The position numbers and the translations under genes are program-made. From NCBI GenBank assembly GCA_036488085.1, contig DASXHZ010000089.1:62001-126000 (forward strand): 64,000 nucleotides of DNA, read 5' to 3'. Origin of the DNA: DASXHZ01 sp036488085. GTDB lineage: Bacteria; Acidobacteriota; Thermoanaerobaculia; Gp7-AA8. Below are positions 57,345-64,000 of this stretch, one piece after another. Below the pieces are notes generated by a model, which was not told where the DNA came from, ran no database searches, and was given only the letters and a program-made list of their open reading frames with translations. Position 1 is the stretch's first letter. Every line of letters starts with the position of its first letter.

Positions 57345-59945
57345 ATGCCTCCCATCTATCGAATCCACCCCGGCATCGGGATCGCGCGTCTCGGCAACAG
57401 TCCAGACTCGTTTTACATCGGTCCGCAGCAGCGCGCCGGACTGCCCACCGAATGCGATGCCATGGGGAATCCGATCTACTCGCCCGACGGCATGACCGCC
57501 CAGCGCGTCACGTCGTTCAAAGACGCCGAGGGGCGCATCCGGCGGCAGGCGGCGCGCTTCGAAGTGTGGGTGTACGACGAACAGTCGCCCGGCGGCCGTC
57601 CCATCGAGCGCGGCGAGCGCGTGGAGGGCGGCGGCAACGCGGGAACGCTCGTCGACATCCAGTGGCGCGTCTGGCTCGCGAACAAGAAAGCGGTCTGGTA
57701 CGAGTTCAAGCAGCTCGAGGGCGAGCACGGCTACGGCGCCGCCCATCCGCTGCGCAATGCCGGCATCACCGATCCCGGCGCGCGGCAGCGGCTGATCATC
57801 GATCCCGGTCCGCGCAGCGTCGACGGGACGACGCGCCGCAAAGCGAGCTTCGACCGCGACGGCGGCGAGAACTACTCCCCGACCTTCCCTCCCCCCACCG
57901 AACCGTGGACGATCGACACGCTCGGCGATCTCATGACCGACAACAGGGGCCGCCTTCTCGTCCTCGGCGGCCATGGCCATTCCGGCTCCTACCTCTTCGA
58001 CAAATTCGGCCAGCCGCGCATCACCAACTACGCCAACAACGACGGCTGGTTCGACGACACCTCGGACGGCCCGGTCATGGCCCGCCTGGTCATGTACTCC
58101 GAGCTCGTCCAGCAGGTGCGCTTCATCGACGTCGAGGCTCCCTCTTGGGTCATCTGCGCCTATCCGCGGTACGTCCCCGAGATCCTGGACATCGTGACCA
58201 TGGACGACGTCATCGACAACCTCGCCATCACCCAATTCGCCGAGCGCACCGATCTTTACGGCACCGCCGGCACGTTCGAAGATCCGCCGCACATCGAGCC
58301 AACCGACACCGACGCCCTGATCCACTGGCGCGCCGGCAGGCTGCGATGGAATCCCGCGTTCAAGCCGTGGTTCTACCGCGACGTCTGGTCGATCCTCTTC
58401 CGCCCCGACCAGTACACCTACCTCTGCAACATTCTCGGGCAATCGAACTATCCGCACAGTTACACCACCCGCGGCACCTTCGATCCGGCCAAGCTCTCGG
58501 TGCCGCCGCGGGTCTACTGGCCGGGCGTGCGGAAATGCGAGGCCCGTTGCATGGCCCGCCACCAGGATGGCGAGATCTTCATCGAGACGCTCGCGCCGGC
58601 CTACATGGTCCTGCAGGCGCAGATCGAGCACGAGTTGAAGGAGAAGGGGGAGTCGCTTCCGCCTTCCGGCGCGCTCACCGAAACGGTTTCGGCGAAGCTG
58701 CAGGACGCGCTCAAGAAATTCGCCGGCGTGGTCGGCGCACCGAAGAAGGGAGAGCCGTTCGACGACTACCTCGCGCGCTGGCGCCAGGCATCCGACCGGC
58801 CGGCGGCGGTGACGGCGCAGAGTGAGCTCGAGAGCCGCGTCGAGGAGATCGTCGACGAGATGGGAGCGAGCCTGAGCGACGATCTGCAGGCGGCAGTCCG
58901 GCGGCTCACCGCCGAACACCTGCGCAAGTACCTTACTGGAAAGCTGCTCGACGACTGCCGCGCCGCCTGCGTCGCAGCCAACACCGTCGACCCCTATCGC
59001 GACCTCCGTTTCTTCCTCTTCAACCTTCTGCGAAAGCCGGGCGAAGAGAACGACTTCTTTCTCGGCGGGAAACCGAGCAGCCGCGTCCACAACCTCCCCC
59101 TCATGCCGCTGCTCTGCGGCGACAACCCCATCTCCAACACGCTCCCCTCGAAGTTTCTCCGCCTCACCGACTACCAGTACTACGTCCTCCGGCAGTGGGC
59201 GATCGGAAACTTCATCAACGAGGGTCTCGAACACTGGCCGGTGCCGAATCCGTGGTGGCCGTACAGCGATACCGATATCGTGCTGAGCGGGCGCGAGCTC
59301 GATCGCGGCGTGCTGTCGAGCGTCCTCGGCGGCTCGTTCTGTCCGGGCGCCGAGGTCGGGTGGGTGATGCGCAATCCCGCCATCTGGGCCGAGCCGTACC
59401 GCATCAAGGCCGATCCGGCCTACTACGTGTTCGGCCAGACGGCCGCGCAGGCGAACGCGAACCGCGGCCGCATCGCCGAGATCGACTACTCCACCTACAC
59501 CACCGACGATCTCAGTCAGGGGAGCAACTTCGACATCGGCCTGCAGCCGGGCGACCTGACGAAATCGATGTCGATCCCATGGCAGGCCGACTTCAACGAG
59601 TGCAGCACGCAGCAGATCAACGTCACGTACGAGGAGTGGAACAAGATCAATCCCGACGCTCCGGTCGACGCCCTGATGGCGCGCGAGCAACGAGTCTGGG
59701 AGACGCTGTGGTGGCCGGCGCACCGCCCCATGCAGACCAACGAGGCCCTTCCCTCGGGAAAGACGCCGTATCGCGACTGGACGCCCGGCGTTCCGCAGAC
59801 CAATGCCGGCGATTTGAAAATGGTGACGGAGTGGTGGCGGCTGCCATTCGTCGTCCGCAATGCCGCGGCCGACTTCACCACCACGCCGACCAACGCGCCG
59901 GCTGATCCTCCGCTGTACATCAGCATCGAGCGCACCAAGCGCTAG
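57345..59945 (+). CDS. LodA/GoxA-like quinoprotein amino-acid oxidase
   Basis: An 866-residue protein. IYRIHPGIGIARLGNSPDSF is the family N-terminus, and NNDGWFDDTSDGPVMARLVM plus VEAPSWVICAYPRYVPEILD are further LodA/GoxA signatures. In the family a Cys and a Trp form cysteine tryptophylquinone; here FCPGAEVGW (Cys666) and SIPWQADFNEC (Trp746) fit. The Cys-Trp spacing is ~80 residues, longer than the ~65 of Marinomonas LodA. Residues ~430-560 form a charged, helical insert (EHELKEKGESLPP, SELESRVEEIVDEMGASLSD). LodA oxidises L-lysine and related enzymes oxidise glycine, releasing H2O2. The substrate here is unknown. A LodB-like gene follows at 60381. Confidence 0.88.
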   Translation: MPPIYRIHPGIGIARLGNSPDSFYIGPQQRAGLPTECDAMGNPIYSPDGMTAQRVTSFKDAEGRIRRQAARFEVWVYDEQSPGGRPIERGERVEGGGNAGTLVDIQWRVWLANKKAVWYEFKQLEGEHGYGAAHPLRNAGITDPGARQRLIIDPGPRSVDGTTRRKASFDRDGGENYSPTFPPPTEPWTIDTLGDLMTDNRGRLLVLGGHGHSGSYLFDKFGQPRITNYANNDGWFDDTSDGPVMARLVMYSELVQQVRFIDVEAPSWVICAYPRYVPEILDIVTMDDVIDNLAITQFAERTDLYGTAGTFEDPPHIEPTDTDALIHWRAGRLRWNPAFKPWFYRDVWSILFRPDQYTYLCNILGQSNYPHSYTTRGTFDPAKLSVPPRVYWPGVRKCEARCMARHQDGEIFIETLAPAYMVLQAQIEHELKEKGESLPPSGALTETVSAKLQDALKKFAGVVGAPKKGEPFDDYLARWRQASDRPAAVTAQSELESRVEEIVDEMGASLSDDLQAAVRRLTAEHLRKYLTGKLLDDCRAACVAANTVDPYRDLRFFLFNLLRKPGEENDFFLGGKPSSRVHNLPLMPLLCGDNPISNTLPSKFLRLTDYQYYVLRQWAIGNFINEGLEHWPVPNPWWPYSDTDIVLSGRELDRGVLSSVLGGSFCPGAEVGWVMRNPAIWAEPYRIKADPAYYVFGQTAAQANANRGRIAEIDYSTYTTDDLSQGSNFDIGLQPGDLTKSMSIPWQADFNECSTQQINVTYEEWNKINPDAPVDALMAREQRVWETLWWPAHRPMQTNEALPSGKTPYRDWTPGVPQTNAGDLKMVTEWWRLPFVVRNAAADFTTTPTNAPADPPLYISIERTKR

Positions 59946-59955
59946 GAGAACAATC

Positions 59956-60384
59956 GTGAGCAAAGAGAACCCATTCGTTGGAACGTGGACCTATCGCAGC
60001 CTTCTCAACGACCCCGACATCTCCATCGACTTCAACAAGCTGCAGTTCGGGATCGGCACGCTGAAGATCGATGCCGTCTCGTTCGACACCCTCGGCGGCA
60101 CGATCGGCGGACCCGGCTGGTCGCTCGATCTCCACGGCTCCTTCGGCTACGGCTCGCCGATGCAGGTGCGCTTTCAGGGCCGCGGCATGATCGGCGTCGA
60201 GGAGTGGATCTACGACTACATCGGCTGGCTCGTGCCGACTTGGCCGAACAGCAACGCCCAACTGCAGCGCCCCTCGATCGTCGGCTCGATCGTCCGCACC
60301 GTCCCGCATTCGGGAGACGGCGGCAAAGGTCCGGTCCATCCCGCCGGAGTGGTCGCCTCTTGGTACGCCGTACGAGCGAAATGA
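59956..60384 (+). CDS. Small calycin-like beta protein between LodA- and LodB-like genes
   Basis: A 142-residue protein starting at GTG 59956, preceded by AGGAGAACAATC. NPFVGTWTYRSLLNDPDISI has a GxW motif as in lipocalins and other calycins, and beta strands continue through IGTLKIDAVSFDTLGGTIGG and SPMQVRFQGRGMIGVEEWIY. There is no signal peptide. Its stop overlaps the next ATG (ATGA). I do not recognise a family. In this place it could bind an intermediate or chaperone the quinoprotein, but nothing shows this directly. Confidence 0.6.
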   Translation: MSKENPFVGTWTYRSLLNDPDISIDFNKLQFGIGTLKIDAVSFDTLGGTIGGPGWSLDLHGSFGYGSPMQVRFQGRGMIGVEEWIYDYIGWLVPTWPNSNAQLQRPSIVGSIVRTVPHSGDGGKGPVHPAGVVASWYAVRAK

Positions 60385-61457
60385 CGCGAGTGGACGTCGC
60401 CGTCGTCGGCGCAGGGCCTGCGGGGAGCGCGTGCGCGATCTCGCTGCGCGACCGGACGCCGTCGCTCTCGGTGGCGCTGATCGAGGCGTCGCGTTTTGAC
60501 GCGCCGCGCGCGGGCGAGTCGCTCTCCCCCGCCGCACGCCCGCTTCTCGATCGCCTCGGCGTCCTCGGCGCGTTTCTCGCCGCCAAGCACGCCGAGGTGT
60601 ATGGGACGAGCGCGTCGTGGGGCGCGGAGTCGCCGGAAGACAACGACTACATCTTCCACGCGCGCGGGCCGGGGTGGCATCTGGAGCGAGCCCGATTCGA
60701 CGCCATGCTGGCCGGCCACGCCGCCGCGCGCGGCGCGACGCTGATGACCGGCGCCGCTGTTGGCTCCGTCCGGCGCGACGAAACCGGCGGATGGCGGCTC
60801 CATCTCGCCGGCGGAGGCGGGATCGCGGCCCGATTTCTGGTCGATGCGACCGGCGACGCCATGATCGCCAGGCGCTTCTGCGGCGCACGCGTCGTCATCT
60901 CCGATCGCCTCGTCAGCTTCGGACGTTTCTTCGACGACCGCTCTGGCTCCGACCGGCGAACGGTTGTCGAGGCCTTCGCGGACGGCTGGTGGTACACCGC
61001 GGCCGTTCCGGGAGAGCGCCGATTCGTCGCCTGCATGACCGACGGCGCAGCGGCGCGACGCCTCGGTCTCCGCGATACCGAGTGCTGGACGCGGCTTCTC
61101 GATACGATGCCGCTTGTGGCCTCTATCGCGCGCGGCGCGCAGCCCTCGGGGACGATCGTCGCGCGTGCCTGCGGTTCGCAGCGGCTCGACGTCGCCGCCG
61201 GCTCCGACTGGCTCGCCGCCGGCGATGCCGCGTCGCGCTTCGATCCTCTCTCATCGCAGGGAATCACCAAGGCGCTCCGCTCCGGAGTCTTCGCCTCGTA
61301 CGCCATCGGCGATGCGCTCGCCGGCGGCGACGGCCGCGGACTGCGACGCTACCAGCGCTTCATTGACGCGGAGTTCGAAGGCTACCTGCGCGCTCGTGCG
61401 CAGGTCTATCACCAAGAACGGCGATGGCCCCGCAGTGAGTTCTGGAGCACTCGCTAA
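60381..61457 (+). CDS. LodB-like flavoprotein, predicted maturase of the quinone cofactor
   Basis: A 358-residue FAD protein. VDVAVVGAGPAGSACAISL is the GxGxxG dinucleotide motif; GESLSPAARPLLDRLG and WHLERARFDAMLAGHA match the tryptophan-halogenase/geranylgeranyl-reductase group; LAAGDAASRFDPLSSQGITK is the second FAD-binding motif (GDAA...DPLSSQG). In LodA/LodB and GoxA/GoxB the B protein is needed to hydroxylate the precursor tryptophan and form the quinone. Its place next to a LodA-like gene supports that role here. ATG 60381 overlaps the upstream stop. No halogenase WxWxIP motif is visible, in line with a maturase rather than a halogenase. Confidence 0.85.
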   Translation: MTRVDVAVVGAGPAGSACAISLRDRTPSLSVALIEASRFDAPRAGESLSPAARPLLDRLGVLGAFLAAKHAEVYGTSASWGAESPEDNDYIFHARGPGWHLERARFDAMLAGHAAARGATLMTGAAVGSVRRDETGGWRLHLAGGGGIAARFLVDATGDAMIARRFCGARVVISDRLVSFGRFFDDRSGSDRRTVVEAFADGWWYTAAVPGERRFVACMTDGAAARRLGLRDTECWTRLLDTMPLVASIARGAQPSGTIVARACGSQRLDVAAGSDWLAAGDAASRFDPLSSQGITKALRSGVFASYAIGDALAGGDGRGLRRYQRFIDAEFEGYLRARAQVYHQERRWPRSEFWSTR

Positions 61458-61480
61458 CAAGCAGAGAGAGGAGAGTCATC

Positions 61481-61876
61481 ATGCCCGACTGGTCCATCAA
61501 GATAGTGCCCAGCAGTACCGGCGACGGCGCCGCATTCCTTCCTGACCTCCAGGGAAAGAAGCCGGGGGATCCGCTGGAGACCCTGGCGGACGACCTCGTG
61601 ACCTGGAACAACACCACCGAGGACGAACACCAGCCCTGGCCGGCCGACGACACATACACGGCTCTGCCCAACGACCAGGTACTACCCCGCGGAGGGCCGA
61701 ACTACCTCTCGGACATCATTCCCGCCGGCGGCTCCTCGCGCCCGAGCTACGACGTGGCGCAACCGGCGGGCCCCGATCCGGACAATCCACCCCCGACGTG
61801 GACCGTCTATTACATCTGCGCGCTGCATCCCTATGTCGAGAGCGAGCGCGGCACCATCAAGGGAAGCGCTTACTGA
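61481..61876 (+). CDS. Small cupredoxin-like protein without signal peptide
   Basis: A 131-residue protein after a good ribosome binding site (AGAGAGGAGAG). DLVTWNNTTEDEHQPWP has the first His (DEHQ, residue ~50) and YYICALHPYVESERGTI the Cys/His pair of a type 1 copper site (C-x-x-H). In most such loops a Met follows the second His (CxxHxxM); here the axial position is unclear, with Glu and Ser nearby. Residues 85-105 are proline/glycine rich. The absence of a signal peptide means a cytoplasmic location or export by another route. It could donate or accept electrons for the neighbouring copper oxidases. Confidence 0.7.
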   Translation: MPDWSIKIVPSSTGDGAAFLPDLQGKKPGDPLETLADDLVTWNNTTEDEHQPWPADDTYTALPNDQVLPRGGPNYLSDIIPAGGSSRPSYDVAQPAGPDPDNPPPTWTVYYICALHPYVESERGTIKGSAY

Positions 61877-61886
61877 GGGCGACCAT

Positions 61887-64000
61887 ATGACGACACATCG
61901 AGCCACTACTGTTCTATTCACCCTTCTCCTGGTCGCGCTGTCGTTGGCCGCGGTTCCCGCCTCGGCGCAGTGGATTCCATGCCTCGGCGACTCGTCTACC
62001 GGCGGCCCCTGGACCGCTCCCGATCTGCCGATCGTTCCGGAGCTGATCTCGAACAACGGCAAGCTGCGGGCGACGGTCGTGCTCAGCGACGAGCAGCAGC
62101 GCATCACCTTCAAGACCCCACCCAGCGCCCCGCCATCCGACACCAACGTCATCAAGTGCGCGCCGCAGTACGTGCGGGTCTTCAAGGGTATCGGTGCCAT
62201 GCCGCCGCCTCCGCGGCCGGAATCGAACTATCCCGATCCGCTGCCGGGACCCACGCTTCGCGCGCGCGTCGGCGACCTCATCGAGCTCACCTTCCTCAAT
62301 CAGATCAACCCCGCCGACTTCGGCGACTCCGTCGATCGCGGCGATACCAACGACGGATCCGGCTGCGATGAGAGCAGCAACGGCTACCCGAAAGTCCGCG
62401 GTGGGTTGGACACCCATCCCGACTGCTTCCACGGCTCCACCACGGCCAACATCCATTTCCATGGCACGCACACCAGCCCGAACTCCACCGGCGACAACGT
62501 CTTCATCGAGATCCGCCCCTCGCTTCGGGAGAAGGGCAAGCCCGTGGTGACCGCCGCCAGCGTGGCCCTCCCGTTCAGCGACTTCTTCGCGCGCTGCGAG
62601 GAGCAGCTCACGGGCCATGTGCTCAGCCTCTGGCCGCACACCTGGAGCGACCTGCCGGCCGCATACAGGACCCGCCAGAAGGAGCTGCTGCAGAAGTACG
62701 ACATGACGCCGAACATCAAGAAACTCTGGCCGGTGGACGCCGCCCAGATCAAACGCGGCGACTGGCCGCAGTACTACCTCGGCGCGTATCCCTACTGTTA
62801 CCAGCTTCCGAAGTACACGGCCGCCGACTTTCCGCCGCCCGACCCGACCATGAACGATCACATGGGACATACGGGCGGCCCGGCCAGCCCCCCGCCGCAG
62901 AAGCCTCTGCAGATGGGACAGGCGCCCGGAGTGCACTGGTATCACGCCCACAAGCACGGCTCGACCGCGATCGACGTCGCCAACGGAATGACCGGCGCGT
63001 TCGTGATCGAAGGGAAGTACGACGACGATCTCGACGACTTCTACGGCGCCGGCTGGACCCGCCGTCAGCCGCTGATGGTCATCAACCAGATCGGCATCAC
63101 TCCAAACCTCGAGCGCGGCAGCGGAGGTTCGAACCGAACGGACAAAGGTCCCGATTTCTCGGTCAACGGCCGCATCCGCCCGGTCATGAAGATGCAGCCG
63201 AACGAAGTGAAGCTATGGCGCCTCCTCAATACCTCGGGGCGCGCAGGCGTGTTCGTGGTCGGCATGTTCAAGGACGGAAAGCCCGCCGTCGACGGCAGCG
63301 GCAAGCCACTCTTCACCTGGTATCAGATCGCGCAGGACGGGGTGCAGTTCAGCCCAGCGAACTACCGCGCTCCCGGCTTCACCAACAATCAGTTCCTGAT
63401 GATGGCCGGAAATCGCGCCGACCTCCTGGTGCAGGCGCCGTCCGAACCGGGCGTCTACAGCTTCGGCGTGCAGAACGAGGTCGATCCGCAGGACCTCCCC
63501 ACGCAGCAAGTGACCACGCTCTTCTCGGTGAACGTCACCGGCGCGCCGGCCACCGGCAATCAGGCCCAATTCACCAACAAGTACCCGTCGTTCCCCCCGT
63601 TCCTCAAGGACATCCCGGCGTCGGACGTGACCGCAACGAAGCTCGTCACCTTCTCCTCGACCGGTCCCGGCGGGGGCGCCGTGCACAAGATCAACGGCAA
63701 GAAATTCGACGGCGAGGTCGGTGAGCTCGTGCTCCTCAACACCATCGAGGAGTGGAAGGTCGTCAACGAGACATACGGCCCGGCCATCTCCCATCCGTTC
63801 CACATCCACATCAACCCGTTCCAGGTCACGGAGGTCTTCGACCCGAACGCCGCTCTTCGTACCACAGCGGGCGCCGGAACGGTGAGCACGACGAATGGGA
63901 GCCCAATCGTGACCGGTAGCGACAAGAATTTCACGACTGGGCTCCGTCCGGGATGGGTACTGAACATTGCCGGCCAAGGTCTCGCCACGGTGCTGAGCGT
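61887..64000 (+). CDS. Secreted multicopper oxidase (laccase-like), cut by the window edge
   Basis: The frame is open from ATG 61887 to the window end, giving 704 residues. The signal peptide is MTTHRATTVLFTLLLVALSL then AAVPASAQ. Copper ligands: NIHFHGTHTSP (His190, His192), HWYHAHKHGST (His350, 353, 355, 357) and HPFHIHINPFQV (His636, 639, 641), three of the four multicopper-oxidase motifs. The last (HCHxxxHxxxGM) should lie beyond the edge. NGMTGAFVIEG and VNGRIRPVMKMQPNEVKLWR are family strands. After HPFHIHINPFQV, GTVSTTNGSPIVTGSDKNFT resembles a domain inserted in the third cupredoxin fold. It probably oxidises phenols or metal ions outside the cell. Confidence 0.88.
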   Translation, partial: MTTHRATTVLFTLLLVALSLAAVPASAQWIPCLGDSSTGGPWTAPDLPIVPELISNNGKLRATVVLSDEQQRITFKTPPSAPPSDTNVIKCAPQYVRVFKGIGAMPPPPRPESNYPDPLPGPTLRARVGDLIELTFLNQINPADFGDSVDRGDTNDGSGCDESSNGYPKVRGGLDTHPDCFHGSTTANIHFHGTHTSPNSTGDNVFIEIRPSLREKGKPVVTAASVALPFSDFFARCEEQLTGHVLSLWPHTWSDLPAAYRTRQKELLQKYDMTPNIKKLWPVDAAQIKRGDWPQYYLGAYPYCYQLPKYTAADFPPPDPTMNDHMGHTGGPASPPPQKPLQMGQAPGVHWYHAHKHGSTAIDVANGMTGAFVIEGKYDDDLDDFYGAGWTRRQPLMVINQIGITPNLERGSGGSNRTDKGPDFSVNGRIRPVMKMQPNEVKLWRLLNTSGRAGVFVVGMFKDGKPAVDGSGKPLFTWYQIAQDGVQFSPANYRAPGFTNNQFLMMAGNRADLLVQAPSEPGVYSFGVQNEVDPQDLPTQQVTTLFSVNVTGAPATGNQAQFTNKYPSFPPFLKDIPASDVTATKLVTFSSTGPGGGAVHKINGKKFDGEVGELVLLNTIEEWKVVNETYGPAISHPFHIHINPFQVTEVFDPNAALRTTAGAGTVSTTNGSPIVTGSDKNFTTGLRPGWVLNIAGQGLATVLS

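Noticed and set aside
57267..59963. A minus-strand frame of 898 codons opposite the LodA-like gene
   Set aside because: It is the mirror of a high-GC coding gene, rich in Arg, Val and Gly without any domain, while the plus strand has clear LodA signatures.
60381..61457. Assignment as a tryptophan halogenase
   Set aside because: The WxWxIP motif and the catalytic lysine region are not visible, and the gene sits next to a LodA-like gene.
1..64000. tRNA or rRNA genes and IS elements
   Set aside because: I found no cloverleaf-like or rRNA-like segment and no transposase motif.

Overview
This is a 64 kb stretch of GC-rich bacterial chromosome. It carries a CarboxypepD_reg/TonB receptor of the SusC-like type, two Ser/Thr kinases joined to TPR/TolB-like and beta-propeller sensors, a sortilin-type Asp-box protein, a DUF4337 protein, a MocR regulator, a Tat-type M24 peptidase, and GC-rich palindromic and tandem repeats between genes. 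This mix fits Acidobacteriota best. That is an inference from gene content, because no rRNA or other marker gene lies in the window. I saw no tRNA, rRNA, IS element, integrase or CRISPR array.

Layout. 1-2540: a repeat-rich edge with a small protein family (paralogue at 40719-41303), a 21-bp tandem array, a Lmo0937/DUF5670 membrane peptide and a DUF4337 protein. 2549-13549: ordinary accessory metabolism, with a secreted Ig/CBM protein, a GT21-like glycosyltransferase overlapping a PHP phosphoesterase, a GH1 glucosidase, a PAP2 phosphatase, CDF and DHA2 transporters, a UPF0104 flippase-like protein and a MocR regulator whose PLP lysine is replaced. 13874-27007: a TonB receptor with a clear terminator, a secreted JAMM peptidase, DUF1569, AraC, a broken metallo-beta-lactamase-fold gene, a styrene-monooxygenase-like flavoprotein, a tightly coupled SDR/symporter/MBL operon, a second MBL, a MetX-like hydrolase, a cyclophilin lipoprotein and a Cys-rich secreted peptide. 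27394-39398: a stand-alone AraC domain, an M24 peptidase, two kinases flanking a beta-propeller protein, an unknown membrane protein and a sortilin-like protein. 39441-42446: gene remnants, a two-gene unit of unknown function and a 43-bp minisatellite. 42711-46409: an ECF sigma factor/TPR unit and an HTH-TPR unit. 46936-53895: secreted FG-GAP-like protein, an 1768-residue Ig-repeat protein with a lysozyme-like module, and an Rhs remnant.

54184-64000 (continuing past the edge) is the most distinctive region. It is a compact same-strand cluster: DJ-1/PfpI protein, CPxC membrane protein, tyrosinase, LodA/GoxA-like quinoprotein oxidase (predicted cysteine tryptophylquinone), calycin-like small protein, LodB-like flavoprotein, small cupredoxin and secreted multicopper oxidase. 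Start and stop codons overlap or are separated by 8-40 bases, with good ribosome binding sites. The likely picture is an oxidative system combining three copper proteins with a self-processed quinone enzyme and its maturase. Candidate substrates are phenols, amines or amino acids; the actual substrate cannot be read from sequence.

Several places show gene decay next to palindromic repeats (window edge, 39441-39614, 42183-42446, 18862-19331, 53419-53895), so the region looks like a plastic accessory part of the chromosome.
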